The notes: generated by a model not told the origin, from the sequence alone. Positions 26,477 to 35,172 are shown, counted from the stretch's first letter. The stretch: 64,000 nucleotides of DNA from Aphanocapsa lilacina HA4352-LM1 (GCA_019359725.1 JAHHGR010000006.1:1-64000); one strand, 5' to 3'. Numbers and translations: made by a program.

Positions 26477-27469
26477 TCACTCCAGCCGTCCCCAGCGCGC
26501 CAGCAACACTCCCCAACTCAACCCGGCGCCGAATCCCGCCAACACCACCCGGTCCCCCGCCTGGATGCGTCCATCCTGCACCCACTCCTGCAGTATCAGC
26601 GGCACCGAGGCGCTCGAAGTGTTGCCATAATCGGCGAGGTTACTTGCCATCCGTTCGGGGGCAACGCGCAGGCGACTTGCGACAGAGTCGAGGATGCGCT
26701 GATTGGCCTGATGCAGCAAATAAGCTTTGACCTGTTCTGAACCCACCCCGCAGGCGGCCAGGGTCTTTTCGATCAAGTCGGGCACCGCTTCGACAGCAAA
26801 ACGATAGACCTCCCGGCCATTCATTGTAATGGATGCAAAGCGGGCGCGCGTCGCCGCCATCTCTGCCGCCAGCGGCACCGCCTCCACTGTGCAGTAGACG
26901 TTGAGGTGACCCGCCCGGGCGCCATCGGTGCGCAGCTCGAAACCTAAAATGCCTTCAGCTTCGCCCGCCTCCAACAGCACCGCCCCAGCCCCGTCGCCAA
27001 ACAACACGCAGGTGGCGCGCTCGGTCCAGTCGGTAAAGCGCGACAGCGCATCGGCCCCAACCACCAGCACCGTGCGGTAGGTTCCTGTGCGCACGAACTG
27101 GCTTGCCGTAGCCAGGGCAAAGACAAAACCCGAACAGGCGGCGGTCAAATCGAAGGCGACGGCGCGCACCGCCCCGATCTCGTGCTGCAGATGGGCAGCT
27201 CCTCCGAACAGGTCGTCAGGGGTGGAGGTGGCCAGGACCAACAAGTCGACATCGAGAGGAGAGCGGCCCGCCTGGGCAAGGGCGGCAGCGGCGGCGCGGG
27301 CGGCAAGCTGGGTAAGCGACTGGCCGGGGGCAAGGATGCGCCGGGAGCGAATGCCGGTGCGCGAAGCAATCCACTCGTCTGAGGTGGTGACCAGTTCACT
27401 AAGGTGGTGGTTGGTGAGGACCTGTGCAGGGACGGCCCCGCCCACACCCGTCATCTGTACCGCGGGCAA
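26477..27469 (-). CDS. fabH: beta-ketoacyl-ACP synthase III
   Basis: A 330-residue KAS III that condenses acetyl-CoA with malonyl-ACP to start fatty acid synthesis. The triad is visible: Cys112 in DLTAACSGF, His253 in LLHQANQRI and Asn283 in YGNTSSASVPL. N-terminal TTSDEWIASRTGI is also typical. The start is TTG at 27469: GGAGG lies 6 nt upstream, whereas the ATG five codons later would be too far from it. It stands alone rather than with plsX or fabD. psbO lies upstream on the same strand, separated by a terminator. Confidence 0.95.
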   Translation of the reverse strand: MPAVQMTGVGGAVPAQVLTNHHLSELVTTSDEWIASRTGIRSRRILAPGQSLTQLAARAAAAALAQAGRSPLDVDLLVLATSTPDDLFGGAAHLQHEIGAVRAVAFDLTAACSGFVFALATASQFVRTGTYRTVLVVGADALSRFTDWTERATCVLFGDGAGAVLLEAGEAEGILGFELRTDGARAGHLNVYCTVEAVPLAAEMAATRARFASITMNGREVYRFAVEAVPDLIEKTLAACGVGSEQVKAYLLHQANQRILDSVASRLRVAPERMASNLADYGNTSSASVPLILQEWVQDGRIQAGDRVVLAGFGAGLSWGVLLARWGRLE

Positions 27470-27534
27470 GCCTTTCCTCCGAGAAGTACTCCTTCGATCA
27501 TAAGGTCAAAGGGGGTTCCCCCACCAAAATCCGC

Positions 27535-27559
27535 AAAAAAGGAGCCCGAAGGCTCCTTT
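27535..27559 (-). terminator. Rho-independent terminator of psbO
   Basis: Minus-strand reading: AAAGGAGCC, loop TTCG, GGCTCCTTT, followed by further T residues. A nine-pair stem with the very stable TTCG tetraloop, 34 nt after the psbO stop. It separates psbO from fabH. Confidence 0.9.
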
Positions 27560-27592
27560 GCCAGAGTGTGCGCTGTACCAAGCGGCGGGAAC

Positions 27593-28369
27593 TTAGCTGG
27601 CGCTCTCTTTTTTAGGCTTGAAGGTTCCGATGAAGCGGCCTTCGACATCCACCTCGCCGGGCAAGATCGCCAGACCCGAGGACTGCTTGCTTTTGAAGCT
27701 GCCGGCGATTTCACCGGTCTGGGAGTTGACGCTCTCGATGCTGAGGACCATCTTGCCCTCGCCAGTTTCGCGCGCCCGCGACTCTTTGGTGGCTTCGTCG
27801 TAGGCGGCACCACTGTTGGCATAGGTCGACTGGGAGTTTTCGTAGCCGTAGTCGGTGCCTCGGCCGCGCGAATCGGTGTAACCCAGGCCGCGCAGCGACG
27901 GTACCACCAGCTCGCCGGTAAAGTCGGTGGAGGTATCCACGACATTGCGGGGGGTGGCCGATACGGCGTCCAGGCCGCTCGCGCTGAAGTTGAAGGCGAT
28001 GCGCTCGGAGCCCACCTGCAGCGTCATCTGATAAGTGTTGCGCCCACCGGTCACCTCCATGACGGGCTTGCCCTGCTCGTTCTGGTGCAACTCCGCAATC
28101 ACCGGTCCCAGAGGAGCGGTCTGCCCCCAGATGATCTTGGCAGGGCGGCCTTCGTAAGCAATTTTCTTGGGCTGCAAACACAGGTCGTACGCCTGGCGGA
28201 CTTCACCGGCCCGCAGCTCGAGCGGCGCGCGGTCGCCGGTGGGCTTTTTGCACTCGATGGCGTAGCCGAACTCGGTCGACGACGCGCCGGGTGCACGATC
28301 GGAGCCGCAACCGGTCAGCGAGACTGCGCTGATCGCAACCAACCCCAAAACAAGCGCTGAGTGCCTCAT
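27593..28369 (-). CDS. psbO: photosystem II manganese-stabilising protein PsbO, probable lipoprotein
   Basis: A 258-residue extrinsic PSII protein that stabilises the Mn4CaO5 water-oxidising cluster. Diagnostic stretches: YDLCLQPKKIAYEG, the segment TSTDFTGELVVPSLRGLGY, GRGTDYGYENS and the C-terminal TGEIAGSFKSKQSS. Cys40 and Cys64 match the conserved disulfide pair. Overall it is divergent and the N-terminus is short. The signal peptide ends in a lipobox, SLTGC with Cys21, unlike the AxA-type site known for Synechocystis PsbO, so it is probably a membrane-anchored lipoprotein. ATG at 28369 has GGAGG 10 nt upstream. The gene is monocistronic with its own terminator. Confidence 0.93.
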   Translation of the reverse strand: MRHSALVLGLVAISAVSLTGCGSDRAPGASSTEFGYAIECKKPTGDRAPLELRAGEVRQAYDLCLQPKKIAYEGRPAKIIWGQTAPLGPVIAELHQNEQGKPVMEVTGGRNTYQMTLQVGSERIAFNFSASGLDAVSATPRNVVDTSTDFTGELVVPSLRGLGYTDSRGRGTDYGYENSQSTYANSGAAYDEATKESRARETGEGKMVLSIESVNSQTGEIAGSFKSKQSSGLAILPGEVDVEGRFIGTFKPKKESAS

Positions 28370-28429
28370 CTCGAAAAATCCTCCCGCAGGTACGATCCTG
28401 GGCGCAAAGGGCAATGAAACATGGCCAAA

Positions 28430-28449
28430 TATTGCAAATGGTTGCAATA
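28430..28449. promoter_or_regulatory. 20-bp dyad in the psbO promoter region
   Basis: TATTGCAA-ATGG-TTGCAATA: perfect 8-bp arms with a 4-bp spacer, 61-80 bp upstream of the psbO ATG and about 100 bp before truB, which is divergent. A likely operator for a dimeric regulator of psbO (inference from symmetry and position). Confidence 0.55.
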
Positions 28450-28545
28450 GCTCTCATATTCTAAAGCACTGATCCCCGTTGAGCAACCAAATTGTTCGCC
28501 GGGATCGAGCTGTAATGGGAAGTGTGGCCCGTCGGTTTTCGTTGA

Positions 28546-29451
28546 ATGGCAAAGCTCTCCTCAGGCTCAGGTTTTGAAGGATTTCTCAATCTCGACAAAC
28601 CCGCGGGGCTGACCTCCCACGACTGCATCGCCCGATTGCGGCGGGTGCTGGGCGAGCGGCGCATCGGTCACGGCGGCACCCTCGATCCGGCGGCCACCGG
28701 GGTATTGCCGGTGGCGGTGGGTCGCGCGACGCGGCTGTTGCGCTTTTTGAGCGAAGGGAAGGTCTACCGGGCGACGGTGCGCTTTGGGCTGAGCACCGAC
28801 ACCGACGATCTTGAAGGCAACATCCTCGCCGACGCCGGTGCGGCCGATCTCAATCTCGCTCGCGTACAGGCCCACCTGCCGGCTTTTCGCGGCACAATCT
28901 TCCAAGTGCCGCCGCGCTACAGCGCCATTCACCAGGAGGGCGAACGGCTCTACGAGCTGGCCCGCCGGGGGGCGGCCATCGCCGAAATTGCCCCGCGCAC
29001 CGTCGAAATCCGGGCACTCACGGTGCTGGGCTGGTATGCAGGCCACTACCCCGAATTGCAAATCGAGATCGCCTGCTCCACCGGCACCTACATCCGCTCG
29101 ATCGCCCGCGATCTGGGGGCCGCCCTCGGCACCGGCGCCACCCTCGCCCATCTGCTGCGCACGCGCAGCGGGCCGTTTGCGCTCGAAGCGAGCCTGCCGC
29201 TGGCGGCGCTCGAAGCGCACGTCCAGGCAGGCACCCTCCCGCTCATCGGGCCGCGCACTGCCCTGGCTCACCTCGCCGCGGTGCATCTTGATCCACTGCT
29301 CGCGGCGCGCTGGTTGATGGGCCAGAAGGTACCGGGCGATGGCGAGGGCACCTTCGCACAGATCTGGGAGTCCGAGACGGAGCGCTTTTTGGGTGTGGCG
29401 ACCTGCGAGGCGGGTTCCCTGCAGCCGCTGGTGGTGCTGCCGCCGCTTTGA
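28546..29451 (+). CDS. truB: tRNA pseudouridine-55 synthase
   Basis: A 301-residue TruB that converts U55 of the tRNA T loop to pseudouridine. The catalytic Asp47 is in GHGGTLDPAATGVLPV; other motifs are LNLDKPAGLTSHD at the N-terminus, KVYRATVRFG, QVPPRYSAI and CSTGTYIRSIARDLG. The size fits the bacterial family with a reduced C-terminal domain. It is divergent from psbO and is not linked to rbfA or ribF as in many bacteria. Confidence 0.96.
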   Translation: MAKLSSGSGFEGFLNLDKPAGLTSHDCIARLRRVLGERRIGHGGTLDPAATGVLPVAVGRATRLLRFLSEGKVYRATVRFGLSTDTDDLEGNILADAGAADLNLARVQAHLPAFRGTIFQVPPRYSAIHQEGERLYELARRGAAIAEIAPRTVEIRALTVLGWYAGHYPELQIEIACSTGTYIRSIARDLGAALGTGATLAHLLRTRSGPFALEASLPLAALEAHVQAGTLPLIGPRTALAHLAAVHLDPLLAARWLMGQKVPGDGEGTFAQIWESETERFLGVATCEAGSLQPLVVLPPL

Positions 29452-29468
29452 GCGCGCCAACGGCCGAG

Positions 29469-29493
29469 AGTTTGTTAACATTTGAAACAAACT
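29469..29493. promoter_or_regulatory. 25-bp dyad just upstream of the carotenoid oxygenase gene
   Basis: AGTTTGTT and AACAAACT, perfect 8-bp arms separated by 9 bp, ending 22 bp before the ATG at 29515. It overlaps where the 5' leader should be. It could be an operator or an RNA hairpin just before the GGAGG site. Confidence 0.5.
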
Positions 29494-29514
29494 GTTTGCC
29501 GGAGGCGAGCCGCC

Positions 29515-30963
29515 ATGACCGCCGCCCAGGATTCGCGAAGCTCGTATGCGCCGGCCGATTGGGCCGGAGGGTACCGCACCCTTGAAGCTGAGCAGGCCTA
29601 TAGGATTGACGATATCGAAGGCACGATCCCGGCCGGGCTTGCGGGCACCCTCTTTCGCAACGGCCCGGGCCGCTTCGAGCGCGGCGGGGTGTCCTACAAG
29701 CACCCGTTTGACGGCGACGGCATGATTTCGGCGGTCCGCTTCGCGGGTGGCCGGGCTCACTTCCAGAACCGCTTCGTGCGCACCGAGGGCTTTATCCAAG
29801 AATCGGCGGCCGGGCGGATTCTGAGCAAAAACGTCTTCGGCACCCTCAGGCCCGGCGGATTCTGGGCAAACGCCTTCGACTTCGGCTTCAAGAACGTCGC
29901 CAATACCGGCGTCGTCTACCACGGCGGCCGGCTGCTGGCGCTTTGGGAGGCTGCTCCTCCCCACCGTCTCGACCCGGTGAGCCTCGAAACGTTTGGCCTC
30001 GATGATCTCGCCGGGGTGCTCTGCGGCGGCAAACCCTTCGCCGCTCACCCCCGCCTCGACCCCGCCACGGGCGATTTGATCTCCTTTGGGGTGCGTACCG
30101 GCCTGCAGACGGTTCTGTATATCTACCGCCTCTCCCCCGACGGCGGCGTGCGCATCGAGGGCGAGCACATCGTGCCGGGCTTTGCCTTCGTGCACGATTT
30201 TGCGTTGAGCGAAAACTACTGGATCTTTTTCCAGAACCCGATAGCCCTTGATCCGCTGCCGTTTGTCTTGGGTTTCAAGGCGGCCGGGGAATGTCTGCGC
30301 CTTGCCCCCGGCGAACCGACGCGGATACTGCTCATTCAAAGAAACGGCGGGCCGGTGCAGACGATTGCCACAGACCCGTTCTTTGTCTTTCACCACGTCA
30401 ATGCCTTCGAGCGGGAGGGCCGGATCGTCGTCGACAGCATCCGCTACGAAGAATACATCACCACCCAGGAGGACCGCGATTTTCGCCAGACCGACTTCAG
30501 CCGGTTGCCCGAAGGCTGGATCTGGCGCACGCAGATCGACCCGGCCAACGGTCGGGTCGAGGCCCGACCCCTGCTCAGGCGCTCGGCCGAATTTCCCCAG
30601 GTGCATCCCGACCGCGTCGGGCGTCCCTACCGCTTCGCCTTTGCCGCCGCTGTCCACGCGGCGGGCCGCAACGCCCCTTTGCAGGCCATCGCCAAACTCG
30701 ATGTCGAAACGGGCCAAGCGCAATTTCACAGCTTTGCCCCGTCCGGGTTTGTCGGCGAACCGATCTTCGTGCCCCGCCCGGACGGTACTGCCGAAGACGA
30801 CGGCTGGCTATTGGCGATGGTCTACGATGCCCGGCGCGACAGGAGCGATCTGTGGATCCTCGACGGCCGGGATCTCACCTGCCTGACCCGCCTCGGCCTC
30901 AAGCACCACGTTCCCTACAGCCTGCACGGCACCTTTGTTCCCGAAGTGTTTGTCCATTTTTGA
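29515..30963 (+). CDS. carotenoid / apocarotenoid cleavage oxygenase (RPE65 family)
   Basis: A 482-residue non-haem iron dioxygenase that cleaves a polyene double bond of (apo)carotenoids to aldehydes such as retinal. The four iron-binding histidines can be placed at His178 (FAAHPRLDP), His227 (FVHDFALSEN), His293 (FFVFHHVNAFE) and His471 (SLHGTFVP), close to the spacing in Synechocystis apocarotenoid oxygenase. The N-terminus has the expected LFRNGPGRFE and HPFDGDGM. ATG at 29515 follows GGAGG by 9 nt. Retinal production would fit a rhodopsin-bearing cyanobacterium, but no rhodopsin gene lies in this window. Confidence 0.93.
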   Translation: MTAAQDSRSSYAPADWAGGYRTLEAEQAYRIDDIEGTIPAGLAGTLFRNGPGRFERGGVSYKHPFDGDGMISAVRFAGGRAHFQNRFVRTEGFIQESAAGRILSKNVFGTLRPGGFWANAFDFGFKNVANTGVVYHGGRLLALWEAAPPHRLDPVSLETFGLDDLAGVLCGGKPFAAHPRLDPATGDLISFGVRTGLQTVLYIYRLSPDGGVRIEGEHIVPGFAFVHDFALSENYWIFFQNPIALDPLPFVLGFKAAGECLRLAPGEPTRILLIQRNGGPVQTIATDPFFVFHHVNAFEREGRIVVDSIRYEEYITTQEDRDFRQTDFSRLPEGWIWRTQIDPANGRVEARPLLRRSAEFPQVHPDRVGRPYRFAFAAAVHAAGRNAPLQAIAKLDVETGQAQFHSFAPSGFVGEPIFVPRPDGTAEDDGWLLAMVYDARRDRSDLWILDGRDLTCLTRLGLKHHVPYSLHGTFVPEVFVHF

Positions 30964-30974
30964 ATTGCGAACTT

Positions 30975-30992
30975 GCCGGGCCGCGTCCCGGC
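30975..30992 (+). terminator. weak hairpin after the oxygenase gene
   Basis: GCCGGG-CCGCGT-CCCGGC, a six-pair GC stem 11 nt after the stop. There is no T-run, so it may only stabilise the transcript end. Confidence 0.35.
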
Positions 30993-31151
30993 CCTTGACG
31001 GCCTCCAAGACCGGCGCTTGCGCACTTGTAGACTGGAACTGGATCCCATCCGACGGAGTTCTGTACAGCGGGTACCCGCTGAAGCTTGCATACATTTGGC
31101 GTTATCGCACTACCTGTAGACAGGCCCATGCGTTGGTTGGAAGTGGCAGCC

Positions 31152-32153
31152 ATGATGATCTCTTTCGTGCGTTCGTTATTGTTGTTCGGCGGTTTGATGG
31201 TCTATCTGGCGTCGGGGGGCACCGCTGCGGAGTTGCCCCCCGGCCAGCTTGCCCGCGAAGCGGTTCAGGTCCAGTGGAAACTGCCGCGGCTCAAGACCGA
31301 CGGCACCGCCACCGTCAAAGCGCAGTTGTTGTCCGACGGACACCTGATCGATCCCCAGTTCACCCTGGGCGGTCCCCTCGCTACCGAAGGTGGGCAAGCG
31401 GCCGAGCTGACCCGCCGCAGCCTGGAGGAGGCGATCCGCCGGGCGGTGGTGGCCACAGCCTCCCGCGGTCCGGTGGAATTTACGCTGCAGATCCGCTCCG
31501 GCGGCCGGGTGCCGGGGTGCTTCCCGCTGCGGGTCGCTCTGCCCGTCGTGCTCAAAGATACCCAGGAACCAATTCCTGAGGTGTTGTTCAAAGGTCTCGA
31601 ACAAGGCCTCATCAAGTGGAACGCCATGGTGGTGGGCTACGCCGAGGGCAAATTGCCGGAGCCGCTGGTGGTGGTCCCTTCCCCCGAACAGGCCGATGTC
31701 GTCGTCGAAGCGTTTGAAGATTATCCCGACTACAGCAGCTACTTCATCGACGAGCGCAGCGGCCGGGTCGTGGTACGCATGCCCTTCAAGCGCGATGTCG
31801 GCGCCTTGCTGATGCCGGGCTTTCGCTGGTGGCACCCCGAGCAGATTACCCAGCAGACGATGTTTCAGTTGGGCCGCCAACTGGGGCTGGGGCTTTCCGA
31901 AATCAACACCAACGTCCTCTACCCCGAGCAGTCGCTCACCTTCGTCACCAGCCCCCAGAAAGGGCTGGGCGTCGGCACCAGGAACGTACAGACAGAAGTA
32001 ATCGGCAATCTCGTCAACGAATACGGCGGCGGCGACCGCACCGTCACCAGTTTTCAACTCGAAGATGCAGGCGATTTTGTGCGCACCCGTAGATGCGCCG
32101 CCGAGCGCGCCCCCACTTCACCCAACGTGATCAATCGCCCGGAAACACCCTGA
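31152..32153 (+). CDS. secreted metzincin-like protein with all zinc ligands replaced
   Basis: A 333-residue protein with a signal peptide (helix 5-20, probable cut after GGTAA). The second half has the architecture of a matrixin: a strand region (PLVVVPSPEQADVVVEAF), then residues 238-249 FQLGRQLGLGLS where active enzymes have HExxHxxGxxHS, then LYP at 256-258 in the place of the Met-turn MYP. The three His and the catalytic Glu are replaced by Phe, Arg, Leu and Gln, so it should not be a zinc protease. The N-terminal domain has a short alpha/beta look (LSDGHLIDPQFTLGG). ATG at 31152 is preferred because GGAAGTGG precedes it and it gives a proper signal peptide. Function unknown; perhaps a binding or inhibitor protein. 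Confidence 0.6.
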   Translation: MMISFVRSLLLFGGLMVYLASGGTAAELPPGQLAREAVQVQWKLPRLKTDGTATVKAQLLSDGHLIDPQFTLGGPLATEGGQAAELTRRSLEEAIRRAVVATASRGPVEFTLQIRSGGRVPGCFPLRVALPVVLKDTQEPIPEVLFKGLEQGLIKWNAMVVGYAEGKLPEPLVVVPSPEQADVVVEAFEDYPDYSSYFIDERSGRVVVRMPFKRDVGALLMPGFRWWHPEQITQQTMFQLGRQLGLGLSEINTNVLYPEQSLTFVTSPQKGLGVGTRNVQTEVIGNLVNEYGGGDRTVTSFQLEDAGDFVRTRRCAAERAPTSPNVINRPETP

Positions 32154-32227
32154 AGGCGACTTCCGGCTCGATGCCGGCGGCGTCAGGCTGAGTGAGCGCG
32201 CCCGCCGTGCTTGGGCGCGGGGCACGG

Positions 32228-33691
32228 TCACTTTCCGGCAATTCCCGTGGCACGCACCAGGCTCGCCCGACCGAGATCGAGCCGCTGGAAGGGGATCACC
32301 TCGATGCGGGAGGCGCGCTCGGCAAAGCGCTTGCGCAAGTCGGGTAGAAACGCCTTGGCGTTGCCCACCAGTACCACCGATTGGTTGGACTGCAGGTAGC
32401 CCGCGGCAAATTCCTGGACTTTGAGGGGGGTCACCGCCTCCGCCTCGCCGATGAAGGTGTTGATCTGCCCCAGGGACAAGCCGTAGAGGGCGAGGGTGCC
32501 CACCTGGTTCACCAGACCGTCGATCGTTTCGAGCGAACGGGCGAAGCCGCCAGTGACCACCGCCTTGCGCGGCTTCAGTTCTTCGGCGCCCGCCGGTTGA
32601 CCTACCAGGCTTGCGAGGGTGTCGATCACCACCTGGGTGGCCTCGGCGGCTTTGGCGTGGTCCACCAGGGTGGCAGCCACAAACGGTCCCGGATCGCGGC
32701 GGCCCACCAGGCTGGCACTGGCGCCGTAGGACAGTCCCCGCTTGATGCGCACCTCGGCATTGAGCCGACCGGAGTAACCGGTGAGCACGGCGTTGGTGAC
32801 CACCCCCGGGATGTAGGCCGGATCGGCGCGGCGGAGTACCGCTTTACCCACGGCCACCGCCGTGCGGCCCGCCTCGGGCTGATCGATCACGACGACGCGC
32901 GAAGCGGTCGTGCGTGTATCCGCACTGAAAGCCGGAAGCGGGGCGGCGGGTTTGGCCCAGTTGCCGAAGACGCGCTCGGCCTCAGCAAAAGCTGCTTCTG
33001 AGGCGATGTCTCCTCCGAGCACGAGCACGGCGTTGTCCGGCCGGAAGTAGGTGCGGTGGAAGCGCTCCAGATCGGCGCGGGCGATGGCGCCGACCGATGC
33101 GGGGGTGCCCTCGGCCGGTTGACCGTAGGGGGCTTCGCCGTACATCAGCCGCTGCGCCACCAGCTGCGCCAGGGCTGAAGGGTTGCTGTAGGCCAGTTGC
33201 AGATTGCTGGTCGCCTGGGTTTTGGCCCGGGCAATTTCAGCGGGGGCAAAGGCAGGGGTGCGCACCACCTCGGAGAGGATGGCGAAGGCCCGCCTGAACT
33301 GGGGCGTCGTGGCGCTCACCTCCACGCGGGTCGCATCGAAGCTGGCGCCGGCCTCCAGCTCCGCTCCAAGCGCGTCGATGATCTGGGCAATCTCCAGAGC
33401 GCTGCGGGTCTTGGTGCCTTTATCGAGCAGGTCGGCAGCCAGCGAGGCGATGCCGGGGCGCGTGGGCGGATCGGTCTCGCTGCCGCTTTTGACAATCAAC
33501 TGCGCGGCCACCAGCGGCACGTTCGGGCGCTGCACGGCGATCACCCGCAGGCCGTTTGCGAGGGTGCGCTCGACCGGGGTCGGGTAGCGGACCGAAGGGG
33601 GCGGCCCCGGGGGCGGCGGGGTCTGCGTCTGGGCGGTGGCCGCCCCCGGGGCCAGGAGCGTCGCCGCCAGCGCCCAACACAACATTTTCAT
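32228..33691 (-). CDS. M16 peptidase family protein, non-catalytic subunit
   Basis: A 487-residue secreted protein of the pitrilysin/processing-peptidase family. Signal peptide residues 1-20 end in ATA-Q. The family fold is clear (TLANGLRVIAVQRPNVPLVAAQL; FRPDNAVLVLGGDI; RIKRGLSYGASASLVGR). Where active members have HxxEH this has Ser83, Ala86 and Asp87 (IASLAADLLDKGT), so it cannot bind zinc. Its ATG overlaps the stop of the upstream active M16 gene, so the two should assemble as an active/inactive heterodimer, like mitochondrial processing peptidase or the known bacterial M16 pairs. Confidence 0.9.
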   Translation of the reverse strand: MKMLCWALAATLLAPGAATAQTQTPPPPGPPPSVRYPTPVERTLANGLRVIAVQRPNVPLVAAQLIVKSGSETDPPTRPGIASLAADLLDKGTKTRSALEIAQIIDALGAELEAGASFDATRVEVSATTPQFRRAFAILSEVVRTPAFAPAEIARAKTQATSNLQLAYSNPSALAQLVAQRLMYGEAPYGQPAEGTPASVGAIARADLERFHRTYFRPDNAVLVLGGDIASEAAFAEAERVFGNWAKPAAPLPAFSADTRTTASRVVVIDQPEAGRTAVAVGKAVLRRADPAYIPGVVTNAVLTGYSGRLNAEVRIKRGLSYGASASLVGRRDPGPFVAATLVDHAKAAEATQVVIDTLASLVGQPAGAEELKPRKAVVTGGFARSLETIDGLVNQVGTLALYGLSLGQINTFIGEAEAVTPLKVQEFAAGYLQSNQSVVLVGNAKAFLPDLRKRFAERASRIEVIPFQRLDLGRASLVRATGIAGK

Positions 33692-35091
33692 GGCGACTTG
33701 CGCTCCTTTTTGGTGGGTCCGGCCGGTTGCATCGCCCGGGGCAGGTAGTCGATGACGGTGCGGTTGGTGGGCACCAGATACTGGCGGGCGACGCGCTGCA
33801 CGTCCTGGGCGGTCACTTTCTCGATGTCTTCGAGGGCGGTGTTCACCTGCCTGGGATCCCCGCCTACCAGGGTCGCAAGCACCAGCTCAATGGCGCGGCT
33901 GTTGGCCTGCTCCCGGCCGCGCACCAGTTCAGAGATAAGTTGGGTCTTGGCCTTGGCCAGTTCCGCCTCCGGTACCGGCACTTGCTGCAGCTTTGCGATT
34001 TCGCCGTCAAGCAGGGCGCGGGCCTGCTCGGGCTTTTTGCCCGCGTTCAAGATGGCGTAGACCACAAACAGCCCCGGCTGCTCGCGCAGATCCGCGCTCG
34101 AGGCCACCTGGGAGGCCACCTGCTGTTCGTAGACCAGGGTGCGGTAGAGCCGGGCGCTCTGCCCTTGCGAAAGCACATTCTCCAGCACATCGAGGGCGGC
34201 CCGGTCGGGACTGGAGCGCGCCGGGGCATGGTAGACCAGCGCCACCGCCGGCAGCGGCACATTGGCGCCGTAGTAGGTCGTGCGCCGCTCGGCGCTCTGC
34301 TTGGGCTCGACGACGCTCACCCGCGGAATCGGCCGGGAATTGTTGGGCACCGCCCCAAAGTACTGGTCGATCCACCGGTTGGCCTGGACGGGGTCAAAGT
34401 CCCCCACCACCACCAGCGTGGCGTTGTCGGGCTGGTAGTAAGTGCGGTGAAAATTCTGCACATCTTCGAGGGTGGCGGCGTTCAGTTCGGCCGGGTTGCC
34501 GATCACCCCCCGGCGGTATGGGTGCACCGTGTAGGATTTGCTGTCGAGCAGTTCGAAGAGCATGCCGTAGGGACTGGCCAGCACGCGCTGGTCGTACTCG
34601 CCAATCACCACCTGCCGCTCGGTCTTGAAGTTGGTTTCGTCGACGACGAGGGACCTGAGGCGGTCGGCCTCCGCCCACAGAAGGGTCTCCAAATAGTTGG
34701 AGGGCACCACTTCGAAGTAATTGGTGATGTCCTCGGAGGTAAAGGCGTTGTTGAAGCCGCCCACGTCCTCGGTGAGCCGGTCGAGGGTCTCCGGTTTGGT
34801 GTTGGCCGTTCCCTTGAACATCAGGTGCTCAAACAGATGCGCAAAGCCTGAACGGCCTACCGGGTCGTCCTTGCCCCCGACCCGGTAGGCGACCTGGATG
34901 GCCACCGTGGGCGAGGTGTGATCTTCTACCAAAAGCACCCGCAGCCCGTTGGCCAGGGTGCGTTCGCTAAATTGAACCGGTAGCAGGGGAACAGCCTCGC
35001 TCTCAGCCCGCACCGCCGCCCCGAGCGACAGCATCCCGGCCAGCATCAGGCCCAGCAAAAAACGGCCCACGAACAGCTCCGTCAGGTCCAA
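33688..35091 (-). CDS. M16 zinc peptidase, catalytic subunit
   Basis: A 467-residue secreted zinc metallopeptidase. The inverted zinc motif HLFEH is at His85, Glu88 and His89 (SGFAHLFEHLMFKGT), and the third ligand is Glu165 in IGEYDQR, 76 residues later as expected. Signal peptide residues 10-29 end AVRAE. It should act in the periplasm on peptides or small proteins together with the inactive partner encoded next (ATGA overlap). The middle segment YYQPDNATLVVVGDFDP and the C-terminal domain are complete. Confidence 0.93.
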   Translation of the reverse strand: MDLTELFVGRFLLGLMLAGMLSLGAAVRAESEAVPLLPVQFSERTLANGLRVLLVEDHTSPTVAIQVAYRVGGKDDPVGRSGFAHLFEHLMFKGTANTKPETLDRLTEDVGGFNNAFTSEDITNYFEVVPSNYLETLLWAEADRLRSLVVDETNFKTERQVVIGEYDQRVLASPYGMLFELLDSKSYTVHPYRRGVIGNPAELNAATLEDVQNFHRTYYQPDNATLVVVGDFDPVQANRWIDQYFGAVPNNSRPIPRVSVVEPKQSAERRTTYYGANVPLPAVALVYHAPARSSPDRAALDVLENVLSQGQSARLYRTLVYEQQVASQVASSADLREQPGLFVVYAILNAGKKPEQARALLDGEIAKLQQVPVPEAELAKAKTQLISELVRGREQANSRAIELVLATLVGGDPRQVNTALEDIEKVTAQDVQRVARQYLVPTNRTVIDYLPRAMQPAGPTKKERKSP

Positions 35092-35172
35092 AACGTTATC
35101 CCACCGACGGGGGCGGTGTCAAGAGTTCCCCTGGCGCATCTGCTAGAATTTCGCACACATGGGATTTGGGCG

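Noticed and set aside
28567-30729. Minus-strand open frame of 720 codons under truB and the carotenoid oxygenase
   Set aside because: Both plus-strand genes are secure, so this is a GC-driven shadow.
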